This document shows, in pieces, positions 23,240 through 33,942 of a stretch of DNA of 64,000 bases; positions within the stretch are counted from its first letter, which is position 1, and every line of letters begins with the position of its first letter. Both the position numbers and the translations under genes were made by a program. The DNA is taken from NCBI RefSeq assembly GCF_036884655.1, contig NC_088342.1:12258501-12322500 (forward strand), given 5' to 3'. The DNA is from Musa acuminata AAA Group (taxonomy: Eukaryota; Streptophyta; Magnoliopsida; Zingiberales; Musaceae). The notes beneath the pieces are model-generated. The model was not told where the DNA came from and did not search any database. It saw only the letters and a list, made by a program, of their open reading frames with translations.

Positions 23240-26200
23240 TTATGTATTCGGACACATCAACATTCCTAATTCTCTTCTTATCAAATCAAATTGTTCTTCA
23301 CTTAGAGGTTTTGTAAAAATATCAGCTAGTTGATGTTTAGTATCAATGAACTCTATGATTACATCATGATTAGTAACATGATCTCATATAAAGTGATGTC
23401 TAATATCAATATGTTTTGTTCTTGAGTGTTGTATAGGATTCTTCGTTAAGCATATTGCACTTGTGTTATCACATTTAATGGGAATATTTTTTAGATGAAT
23501 TTTATAATCTTCTAAGGTGTTTTTCATCCATACAACTTGTGCACAGCATGCACTTGCTACAATATATTCAGCTTCGGTTGTTGATAGTGCAACCGAGTTC
23601 TGTTTCTTAGATGACCAGGAAACAAGGGCATGTCCTAAAAATTGACATGTTCCTGATGTACTATTTCTATCTAGTTTACAGCTAGCAAAGTCCGCATCAG
23701 CATAAGCAATTAACTCAAGATTCTTTGATTTTGGGTACCATAATCCTAGATCTGTGGTACCATTAAGATATCTAAGTATTCTTTTAACTGCTTTGAGATG
23801 AGATATCTTAGGGTTTGATTGAAATCTAGCACAAAGTCCTACACTGAACATGATATCTGGTCTAGTTGCAGTGAGGTAAAGTAAACTTTCTATTATGCCC
23901 CTATAAGTTTTTTGATCGAAGCTTTCTCCACTTTCATCGATTTCTAACTTAGTGGAGGTGCTCATACGAGTGTAAATAGCTTTTGAGTTATTCATATTAA
24001 ACTTTTTTAGCAAATTCATAGCATATTTAGTTTGACTAATAAAGATGTCATTGCTTAGTTGTTTGATTTGTAAGCCTAAGAAGAATGTTAATTCTCCCAT
24101 TAAGCTCATTTCGAATTCAAGACTCATAGTTTTAGCAAAAGATTCACAAAGAGATTCATTCGTAGAACCAAAGATAATATCATCAACATAAATCTGAACA
24201 ATGAGAAAATCATTTTCAAAATTCTTGATGAACAATGTAGTATCAACCTTGCCTTTTGTGAAATTATTTTCGATAAGAAAAGAACTAAGTCTTTCATACC
24301 AAGCCCTCGGAGCTTGTTTTAAACCATAGAGAGATTTAGTTAATCTAAACACATGATTAGGGAGGCTATTATTTTCAAATCCGGGAGGTTGTTCAACATA
24401 GACTTCTTCGGAAATAAAGCCATTAAGAAAAGCACTTTTAACATCCATTTGAAATAACTTAAAATTATTACTACTAGCGTAGGCAAGGAGCATCCTTATG
24501 GCTTCTAATCGAGCCACAGGAGCGAAGGTTTCTTCGTAATCGATACCTTCTTCTTGGTTGAAACCTTTGGCTACTAATCGAGCCTTGTTTCTAACCACAA
24601 TACCATATTCATCTTACTTGTTTCTAAAAACCCATTTAGTACCAATAACTAAATGGTCATTTGGCCTAGGAACAAGCTTCCACACCTCATTTCTCTCAAA
24701 TTGATTTAATTCATCTTGCATTGCGATAATCCATGAATCATCTTTTATGGCTTCGTCAACACATTTGGGTTCAATTTGGGAGAGAAAAGCGGCGTTGGAA
24801 CAAAAATTTTTAAGAGAAGAACGTGTTTGAACCCCCTTTGATGTGTCTCCTAAGATTAGTTCCTTAGGATGAGCATCTACATACTTCCAATCCTTGGGTA
24901 AGGATGTTTCGGAAGTGGATGCATCCAAGTTGCTAGTTGGAGAAGGGGTTTCATTTAAATTCAAGGAATCAAAATTAACATCATCATCAAAATCATTTTT
25001 CCTGATTTCGAAAATCTCATTGAAAACAACATGAATAGATTCTTCGATAATTAAAGTTCTTTTATTGAAGATACGAAAGGCTTTAGAAACCGAAGAATAA
25101 CAAAGAAAGATTCCTTCATCGGATTTAGCATTAAATTTTCCTAAGTTATCCTTTTCATTCAAGATAAAACACTTACACCCAAAGACTTTAAAATATGAAA
25201 CATTGGGTTTTTTGTTGTTCCATAACTCATAGGGAGTTTTGGTGAGTAAGGGTCTTACTAGAACTCTATTCAAAATATAGCATGTAGTATTTACGGCTTC
25301 GGCCCAAAAATATTTGGGTAGGCTATGTTCATTCAACATGGTTCTTGCCATTTCTTGTAAATTTCGATTTTTTCTTTCTACTACTCCATTTTGTTGAGGA
25401 TTTCTAGGAGTAGAGAAATTATGGTTGTATCCATTGAGTTCACAAAATTCCTGAAAATCATGGCTTTGAAATTCACCACCATAATCACTTCTAATTGACG
25501 AAATCATAGAACCCTTCTCATTATGAACAAGTTTACAAAACTTGGTAAAATATCTAAAGCATTCACTTTTCTGTTTTAAGAAGTAAGTACATGTGTATCT
25601 GCTATAGTCATCCACAATGACGAAGGCGTATTTGCTACCTCCTAGACTTGATATAGAGATTGGTCCGAACAAGTCCATATGGATCAATTGTAAGGGCCTA
25701 GAGGTGCTTATTTGATTCTTAGATTTGAAACTGCCCTTAATTTGTTTCCCTAATTGGCAAGCATCACATACATTGTCTTTGATGAACTTGATATGAGGAA
25801 TTCCTCTTACAAGTTCTTTAGATGATATTTGAGTGATTAGTTTCATGCTAGCATGACCTAATCTTCTATGCCATAGCCAAGCATCCTCATTCAAAACAGA
25901 AAAACACATTTCATTACACAAATCATTGATGTCAATAGTGTATACGTTATTTTGTTTCAATGCAATCATAGACATGTTTTTGTGTGGTTTTTCAATGATG
26001 CAAGTATTAGATTCAAATCTGACAATATATCCTTTATCATATAATTGACTAATGCTCAAGAGGTTATGTTTTAAACCATCAACTAACAAAGCATCTTCAA
26101 TAAAGAAGTTGGATTTGTTACCTATGGTTCCTTTGCCAATGATTTTACCCTTGTTGTTGTCTCCGAAGGTGACATAGCCTTCGTCTATGCTAGTGAGCTT

Positions 26201-26290
26201 AGAGAATTGAGATGGATCTCCGGTCATATGCCTTGAGCATCCACTATCAAGGTACCATCTCTTGCTCCTAGCTTGCGATGGTTTAGTTTT
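23240..26290 (-). pseudogene. pol of element B, two nonsense changes
   Basis: This is a copia polyprotein on the minus strand. The protease DSGCSR start is near 26250. The pre-integrase region (WLWHRRLGHASM) is near 25880. The integrase core has D of MDLFGP, D of SDYGGEF and E of VVERKN (25370-25690). RT has an intact YVDD box near 24190, and RNase H has AYADADF and STTEAEYI (23560-23720). The frame is open except for TAA at 24614-24616, where element A has Gln CAA, and TGA at 23384-23386, where A has Arg CGA. Reading would otherwise end at the TAA at 23240-23242. The SDYGGEF also replaces the usual His. It is probably inactive through few, recent changes. Confidence 0.9.
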
Positions 26291-27874
26291 CTACAAGAAA
26301 TGATTATCTTTAGGTACCCATTTGCTTTTGGGAGCCTCAAAAATAGATCTACATTGTTTATCATGTTGCATAGAATTTATCATGGTTCCTTTAGGAACCC
26401 AAATTAATTTTTTTGGGCTAATTTTCTTAAATGGACAATAATGTGTTTTGTGTCCAAGTTTGCAACAAAAGTTGCATTTGTTTTGGTGTCGAACATATAA
26501 GATGGGGCCTTTTATGAAGGTGGTTGGATTTTGGTGAGAACTTCTCACAAATCCGATTCCACTTTTTTTGGGAACGTGACCCTTGTTTGCAAGGATCATG
26601 TTCAAGGATTTGCTACCAACTTCGAATTTCTTCAAAGTGTCTTTAAGTAGCAAGTTTTCCTTTTGGAGAGTTTCTAGATCATGGCATTTTATGCATGAAC
26701 CTAAACTATCATGATATTCAGCTTTTAACTTATCGAAATTACAAGTAAGACTATCATGCTCCTTTTTTAGCAATTTGTATTTTCTATTAATAATCTTGCA
26801 TTCATCAAATAAATCATGGAAGGCATTTAATAATTCATCAAATGATAAATCTGCATCTATTAAGTCTGTTACCTCCTTTTCGATGGCCATTAAGGCGTAA
26901 TGAGCAACTTGCTCGGTGTTGGACTCCTTTTCTTCGGACGCGCTCGAGTCATCCCATGTTGCTTTAAGCGCCTTCTTCTTTGATGTTCTCTTTTTGACTT
27001 AGGGACAATCACTCTTATAGTGTCCCGACTTTTTGCACTCATAGCAAATAACTTGGTCCTTCTTGGGTTCAAGTTTATTTTTTGTGTCATTCTTAAACTT
27101 GTTTCTTTTAATGAATTTTTTAAATTTTCTTGTTAGAAGTGCCAAGTCATCGTCACAGTCCTCATCACTTGAGTTTTCTCTCAAGTGGTCTTCTGAAGTT
27201 CTAAGTGTCATATCCTTCCTGTTCTTTGGAAGGATGTCTTCTTGCTCTTCATGAGCTTTGTAAGTCATCTCGTAGGTCATTAATGACCCGATTAGTTCTT
27301 CAAAAGGGAAGTTGTTTAGATCTTTCGCCTCTTGAATAGCAGTGACTTTAGGATCCCAACTCTTAGGAAGGGATCTTAGGATCTTATTTATGAGCTCAAA
27401 ATCTGAAAAACTTTTTCCGAGTCCTTTTAAACCATTGATGACATCCGTGAAACGGGTAAACATGTCGCCAATAGTCTCACTCGGTTTCATACGGAAAAGT
27501 TCGAAGGAATGTAACAAAAGATTGATTTTTGACTCTTTCACTCTACTTGTGCCTTCGTGAGTCACTTCGAGTGTATGCCAAATATCAAATGTAGTTTCAC
27601 AAACCGAAACACGGTTGAACTCGTTTTTGTCAAGCGCACAAAATAAGGCATTCATAGCCTTTGCATTAAGAGCGAAAGCCTTCTTCTCCAATTTATTCCA
27701 ATCGATCATTGGAAGAGAAGACTTCGAAAATCCATTTTCGACAAGATTCCAAAGTTCAAAATCCATAAAAATAAGAAAGATCCTCATTCGAGTCTTCCAA
27801 TAGGTGTAGTCCGTCCCATTGAACATGGGTGGACGTGTAATAGAATAGCCCTCTTGGTTTCCGGCGTATGTCAT
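26291..27874 (-). pseudogene. gag of element B, with internal UAA
   Basis: It starts MTYAGNQEG just inside the primer-binding site. The first open part (27874-26999, 291 codons) holds the copia gag capsid-like domain and a perfect CCHC knuckle (CYECKKSGHYKSDC). A TAA at 27001-26999 follows two residues later. The same frame then continues through a Lys-rich linker, an acidic stretch, a coiled coil and a second knuckle (CNFCCKLGHKTHYC) to TAG at 26293-26291. Beyond that TAG the same frame enters the protease. Elements A and C carry the TAA at the identical place, so readthrough or deliberate termination is possible. It is marked pseudogene because the host element also has broken pol. Confidence 0.85.
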
Positions 27875-27908
27875 CTCTCTTGGGTTTTAATCTGTTTGAG
27901 AGTTAACC

Positions 27909-27924
27909 CCGCTCTGATACCAAT
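27909..27924 (-). other. Primer-binding site of element B
   Basis: Read on the minus strand this is attggtatcagagcgg, directly at the inner edge of the 5' LTR. It is an exact match to the initiator methionine tRNA complement core tggtatcagagc. Confidence 0.88.
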
Positions 27925-29703
27925 TGTTAGGATCAAGAGCACTAAGAGGGGGGGGGGGGGATGAATTAGTGCAGCGGAAAACTTTTGACGATTCAAATCG
28001 AAACTGTGTTCGTTCGATAAAAGTGATTTCGGTATGAAAGCCGATTCGTAAACTACTTTAATTTGAGATGAAGCGAGATGCAGTTAAAGCAAAGATACAA
28101 AGGCAGTTTGCAGTTTATGATAGAAATCAGAATATAAGCGCAAACTGAAATACGACGTTCGTACGATAAAAACAATTTCGGTATGAAAGCTGATTCGTAA
28201 ACCACTTTAACTTGAGATGAAACAAGATGTAGTTAAGGCAAAGATACAAAGGCAGTTTGCAATTTATGATGGAAGTCAGAACTTAAGCGCAAACTGAAAT
28301 ATGACGTTCGTACGACAAAAGCAATTTACGTCTAAACACTGATTTGGAAAGCACTGAACTTTGAAACACGTTCGTAAAAGCACAAAAGGCAGTAAGCTAT
28401 TGAGGAGGTTTGCAGTAAAGATAAGATGCTCAAAGTAAATGCAAACCGAGATTTAGAGTGGTTCGGTCAATTTTGACCTACTCCACTTTTGGCTTCCTCC
28501 ACCGACGAGGTCACCGACGTCAACTAGAGGCCTTCCTTCAATAGGCAAAGGCCAACCACCCTTTTACAGTTTCACTCCTTTTGAAGGGCTTAGGAGACAA
28601 CCCTTATAGAAATTTTCTCTCCTCTCTTAAAGCTCAGAACTTGGAAGAAAAGAAGGAAAAGAACTTTTGGCCTTTACAACAATTTTGAACTCTCAAAATC
28701 ACATAACAAGATCAGAATTTCGGTGTTTGTTTGTGTTCTTTCAGTGCTGAATGGGTGGGGTATTTATAGGCCCCAACCCAATTTGAATTTGGAGCTCAAA
28801 ACTGTCAATTCCCGGAATTCCGGGATCAGGCGGTTGCACCTCCTGACTAGGCCGGTTGCACCGCTTGGCAGAGCTCGAAGACTGAGCCTCTGGGCGGTGC
28901 TACCTCCTGTCAAGTGCGGTTGCACCTCCTGCCAGAGCTCGAAGACTGAGCTCAGGCGGTGCTACCTCCCGACTAAGGCGGTTGCACCGCTCAGCCAAAG
29001 CTCGGAGACCGAGCCCAAGCGGTGCAACCTTTGTCAGGGGCGATTGCACCGCCTAGTCTCGCTCGGAGACTGAGCCCAGGCGGTGCCACCTCTTGGCTGG
29101 GGCGGTTGCACCGCCCAGTCTCGCTCGGAGACTCAGCTCAGGCGGTGCCACCTCCTGGCTTGGGCGGTTGCACCGCCCAACAGAAATCAAGGTCTGAATG
29201 GGTTGATCCATTCGGCCCAATTTGAGTTTTTCAGGGGCCCAATTGCCCCAAGATTAAGTTAATGGGATCACCTCCCATTTCCAACTTAATCCTTATGCTA
29301 ACTACGATTTTTACTAAGATATTTACTGCAACTTGCTCCGGTGCGTCAATCGCTTCTTCCGGCGAGCTTCCGACGAACTTCCGTCGATCATCCGATGAAC
29401 CTTCGGTGATGCTCCTGCGGACTTCCGGCAAACTCCTGGACTTGCGACGATCCACTTGGCGAGTTTCGACGAGCTTCTTTTGGCAAGCTCATGGACTTCT
29501 CGGATTTGTTCCCGTAGAACCTCCGATGACTGTCCGAACTTCCTTCGAACTCTCGAACTCCCAACGTGATCATTGTCTTGACTCCGGCGCAACTCCTACT
29601 GCATATCTTACTTTCATCGTAGTTAATCCTGCACACTTATCTCAACATATGGATTAGATAACAAATGACAATTGACTTCATCATCAAAATCCGAGATTCA
29701 ACA
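27925..29703 (-). repeat. 5' LTR of element B
   Basis: The 1779-bp LTR has terminal tgttag...ttcaaca on the plus strand. Its minisatellite at about 28830-29180 has one unit fewer than the 3' LTR. The remainder is nearly identical between the two, which suggests a more recent insertion than A or C. Confidence 0.93.
28761..28768 (-). promoter_or_regulatory. TATA box of the element B 5' LTR
   Basis: On the minus strand the context is ggggcctataaatacccc, the counterpart of the TATA box in element A. It is the likely start region of the retroelement RNA. Confidence 0.55.
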
Positions 29704-29708
29704 TCTTG

Positions 29709-30997
29709 TAGTAAGACATTTTCCTTTTTAAATGAATCTATCTCATCACACTTAGTGCAAGAAGCTCACATATTATTATCATGCTCATTTTTTAATTTAT
29801 CAAATTCACTAACAAGAGAAGCATGCTCCTTTTTTAACAACTTGTATTTTTTACTAAGTAGCTTAAATTCATCATATAGATCATTGAAAGTAATAATTAA
29901 ATGATTATAAGCTAAATGAGATTCGATTGAGTCACTTACCTCATCATTGAGCATTATTAGAGCATCATTTACAACTTCGTCTTTGTTGATTGACTCCTCG
30001 TCTTCGGATGCACTTGAATTATCCCAAGTTTCTTTGAGTGTCTTCTTTTTCTTTGGTAGCTTCTTCTTCACTTAGGGACATTCATTTTTGAAGTACCCCA
30101 GCTTCTTGCATTCATAGCATATTATTTGGTCCTTTTTTAGTTCACTTTTATTCTTAGTATTTTGTTTTGTTTTGTTCCTTTTAAAGAATTTTTTAAACCA
30201 TCTTGTAAGAAGTGTCAAGTTATTATCATCATCATCGTCACATGAGTTTTCACCCAAGTAGTCTTCTTTGGTTCTAAGTGGCATGTCCTTCCTATTCTTT
30301 ATAATGTTGTTGTCAAGTTCATCATGTGCTATGCATGTCATTTCATAGATCATCAAAGACTTGATAAGTTCTTCAAGTAGAAAGTTATTGAGGTCTTTTG
30401 CTTCTTGTATTATCGTTACTTTAGGATCCCAACTTTTTGGAAGGGATCTTAATATCTTGTTAACAAGTTCAAAATTAGATAAACTTTTATCAAGTGCTTT
30501 AAGACCATTGACCACCTCCGTAAAATAGGTGTACATGTCTCTAATGGTTTCGCTTAGTTTCATGCGAAATAACTCATGGCTATGAACCAAAAGATTAATT
30601 TTTTACTATTTAACCCTGCTTATACCTTCGAGTGTAACTTCGAGTGTGTGTCAAATATCATGTGCTGTTTCGCACATAGAAACTCAATTAAATTCATTTT
30701 TATCAAGAGCACAAAACAAGGCGTTCATCGCTTTAGCATTCAAGGAGAAAGTCTTTTTTTCTAAATCATTCCATTCGTTCATTGGTTTGGAAGACTTCTC
30801 AAAATCTCTTTCAACAATTTTCTACAATTCAAAATCCATAGAAAGCAAGAAAATTCTCATTCTAGTTTTCTAATATGTGTAGTCTGTCCCATTGAATATA
30901 GGAGAATGAGTGATAGAAAGACCCTCATGATTGCCGGCAAAAGCTATCTATCTTGGGTTTTAAACCAAATAGAAAGTAACCTTGCTCTGATACCAAT
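29709..30997 (-). pseudogene. gag of old copia C
   Basis: This is decayed minus-strand gag. The capsid-like domain is open at 30590-30072 (for example LVNKILRSLPKSWDPKVT). It ends in a knuckle in which the His is replaced by Tyr (CYECKKLGYFKNEC), then a TAA at 30074-30072. The same frame continues at 30071-29766 with a Lys-rich linker, an acidic stretch (SSASEDEES) and a coiled coil. Further upstream (30600-30960) the N-terminus is broken by stops. A primer-binding site complement (cttgctctgataccaa, 30981-30996) flanks it. Element B interrupts this gag at its target site tcttg. Confidence 0.8.
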
Positions 30998-31690
30998 AGT
31001 TAGGATCAAGTCGGCACTAAGAGCAGGGGAGTGGGTGAATTAGTGTTTACGATTTTGAAAAACTTGATTTGATGAAACCCGTATCGAAAATTATATTGAA
31101 AGTGTGTTTCGCATGAAGTAAATGTAATAAGCAATTTAAAATAAATAACAACAGTAATAAAGGGTAAAAGGAGAGTGCACACCAAATTTATAGTAGTTCG
31201 GTCGTCATGACCTACATCCATTCCCGATTCCTCTTCTATTGAGGCCATCGGCATCCACTAATGGTTTTCCTTCAATGGGCGAACACTAACTACCCTGTTA
31301 CAACTCTTATATCCTTTTACAAGTTTAGGAGACAATCTTTTACAAGGCTCACACCTCTCTTAGATTGATCATAAAGCTAAAGAAAGAGAATGACACTTAG
31401 TACTTTTTTAATACTTTTACACCCCCAAATCTTAAGACTTTTGTTCACACTTTCATGTTCTTTCATGTAAGGAAAGAGTGAGGTATTTATAGACCCCAAT
31501 GACTTCAAAAATGGAGCTAAAAAGTGTCTCATCCTCGGTTTTCGGGATATTGGTGGTACCACCGTCATTATTGAGCAATACCATCGCTTGCAGATTGACA
31601 CTAGGCGATACCATCACCTAGTCTAAATGATATGACCGCTTGACAGAGCCTCGAAGATCGATACCATCACATGATATGTCTATCGAGTGT
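30998..31690 (-). repeat. 5' LTR of old copia C, truncated
   Basis: It begins ttaggatcaag next to the primer-binding site. It shares layout with the LTR of element B: the gacctacatcca region, a gtatttatagaccccaa TATA zone near 31482, and GC-rich ggtggtaccacc modules near 31550. The similarity ends near 31690, where the tandem repeat begins, so the U3 end is lost or diverged. Confidence 0.65.
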
Positions 31691-32555
31691 CATTCAATGG
31701 TGTCTTAAAAATTTTATCAAATTTTGATGAGGTTTTAATCCAAATACAGTGTTTTTTTTTAGTTGATATATAAATAATATAAGTGATACAAGGTCTTGGA
31801 TTTTATAAACCAAAATTTTAAGATAGGTTTTCCTAGCTCAAATGTTAAATAACATTGCATAGATGCATCATATTTTGGTTCGAAATAAAAAAAATAATAT
31901 ATTCACATATCAAAAATATTAAAAACATCAAATAACTTTTTAAAATAAAAAAAAATTATATATTTCTATCTAGGTGTAATTCAATAGTGTCTTAAAAATT
32001 TCACTAAATTTTGATCAGGTTTTGACCCAATTATTTTATTTATTAAGTTGGCCAAAAAAATGGCCGAAGTGATACAAGAGCTTGGATTTTGTGATCCAAA
32101 TTTTTAGGATGGGTTTCTCATCTATTTAGAGGCTTAAATATTAAAAAAATATTATATGTATGCATCATATTTTAGTAAAAATAAAAATGAAGAAATTAGA
32201 AAAAATTCATATTGATCATATTTTGAAAATATTAAAAAAATATAAAAAATAAAATAGAAGATATATCATATATATATCCATATGAGTGTCACTCAATGGT
32301 GTTCTAAAAATTTCACTAGATTTTGACTTAGATTTGACCTAGTTACACTGTTTTTGAGTTAGACCCAAAAATAGTATAAGTGATACAAGAGCTTAAATTT
32401 TGTAAATCAAATTTTTAACATAGGTTTCCCACCTTTTTAGAAGTTCAAATGTTAGAAAAATATTACATCCATATTTTGATAGAAATTTAAAAAGATTAAG
32501 AAATTAAGAAAAATTTAAATTATTCAAATATAAAAAAAATCTCTAAAATAGAATA

Positions 32556-32560
<5 letters not shown>
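31685..32560 (+). repeat. Tandem repeat of about 300 bp, three units
   Basis: Three diverged units start near 31685, 31972 and 32284. Each opens with gtgt(c/a)a(c/t)tcaat(g/a)gtgt and contains a run like aaatttcactaaattttgat. Each continues with a segment around tgatacaag(a/g)(g/t)cttg and a ggtttc...ttaga block. Extremely AT-rich and non-coding. A fourth partial unit follows the microsatellite at 32627-32720. Confidence 0.75.

Positions 32561-32627
<67 letters not shown>
32560..32627 (+). repeat. (TA)n(GA)n microsatellite
   Basis: About 38 bases of alternating TA are followed directly by about 30 bases of alternating GA. It interrupts the third unit of the 300-bp repeat. Confidence 0.95.
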
Positions 32628-32629
<2 letters not shown>

Positions 32630-32776
32630 GTTTATAATAGGTTTGTCACATATTTAGAAGCTTAAATGTTAAAATATATTACATTGATGCATCATATTTT
32701 GGCAAAACTTAAAAAAACTTTATGCTCTTAATTTTGTTTATTTTATTCATATTATCTATTTTCTTTAATATTTTAT

Positions 32777-32950
32777 AATTTTATCAAAATGTGATACTTT
32801 CATGAAATGTTTTTTAATATTTGGTCTTCTAAATAAGTAGGAAGCATATTCTAAAAATTTGGATTGGGTCAAATTCTGATCAAAACAACTTGAGATTTTC
32901 AAAAAATCTTTACATTGGACTTAGATTGACAAAATTTTAATTTTTCTATT
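32777..32950 (-). repeat. Inverted copy of the 300-bp repeat
   Basis: The reverse complement reads attttgatcagaatttgacc, then tccaaatttttagaatatgc and a ttatttagaagacc block. These match, in order, the conserved blocks of the unit at 31990-32150, with the middle part missing. It can pair with the direct units. Confidence 0.65.
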
Positions 32951-33594
32951 TTAAATAATTTTTTGATATTTTTGTGATTTTTAGCATTTGAACAATTTGA
33001 TATTTTAATTTTTTTTAATAAATAATAAGTTTTTAGTATTTTAAGATAAATTTAACTTTTAAAGGTCAAAATTAATAAAAATTATTTTGAAAACTTAAAA
33101 ATAAAAAATGGCCATATAGATCTTTTAAATTTATTTTATGATTTTTGCAAAATATTTTTAATATTTATTTTTATATTTAGAATGTAAAAATATTATTATA
33201 TTATTAATTGATTTATAATTAATAAAATTATTTGTTACTTTATTATTTATATTTTACTATTTTATACTTTAATATATATTTAAAAATAAATTAATATATT
33301 AATAAATTATTTAATATAATTTATTTTAAATCGACGTAAGTTCTAGGTTGGTAGAACCCGGTTGATGATTTATTAATATGATGGAGAGAAGATACAGGTT
33401 TTAAGGAAAAAAATACCCGGTTGATGATTTATTAAAAATAAGAATGTTGTACGATAATTTAAAAATAAAATTATTATGCGAGAATTCTGGGGCTATGAAT
33501 TTTTGAAATAAAGATGTTTTATCAGAATATCTTAAAAGCTTCTTCGTAGAGTTTGCCTAGGCAAAAAAATAGAACTGACAGTATACTGATCTTT
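32951..33594. other. AT-rich intergenic DNA
   Basis: No gene is seen. A perfect 20-bp direct repeat acccggttgatgatttatta occurs at 33356-33375 and 33415-33434, possibly a slippage or excision scar. Confidence 0.6.
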
Positions 33595-33600
33595 TGGGCC
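33595..33600 (+). promoter_or_regulatory. Site II element, ATP synthase promoter
   Basis: TGGGCC lies 343 bases upstream of the ATP synthase delta' start. A second site II motif (TGGGCT on the minus strand) is at 33856-33861. TGGGCY elements bind TCP factors and are enriched in promoters of nuclear genes for mitochondrial proteins, which fits the gene. Function is inferred. Confidence 0.45.
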
Positions 33601-33942
33601 TTATTTGCCGGCCATTGCAGTAGCTCACGGAGAAGCACCCGTGTGAATTGTACGAGCCAGGGAACAGGAGAAGAAAGCCTTCCCGATCCTCACTCCCGGA
33701 AGCCCCACAAATGCCGCTGACGCACATGATTTCTGATCAATGGAAAGCGCCTTTATCGTGTTTCGTGTTCTCGTGTATCGCAGGAAACAGTTGATCCGTG
33801 CCCAAGAAGCGCCTACTCCTATAATACGCCTCCCGAACCCCGAATGCCAAACCTGAGCCCAAACTAGAGACAGAGAACCCCAAATCGGTAGCAATCCTTC
33901 GTCTCGTCACCCGAGAGATCGACTGGGCGCAGCCAACAATCC

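Larger units (their letters stand above)
20376..29703 (-). mobile_element. Ty1/copia element B (SIRE/Maximus-like)
   Basis: This is a complete 9.3-kb LTR retrotransposon on the minus strand. LTRs are at 27925-29703 (5') and 20376-22212 (3'). A perfect 5-bp target duplication tcttg lies at 20371-20375 and 29704-29708. The primer-binding site complement is at 27909-27924 and the polypurine tract complement (aatctcccccttttt) at 22213-22227. gag and pol are far better preserved than in element A: the only stops seen are one after each gag knuckle and two C-to-T type stops in pol. It inserted into the gag of old element C. Confidence 0.95.
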
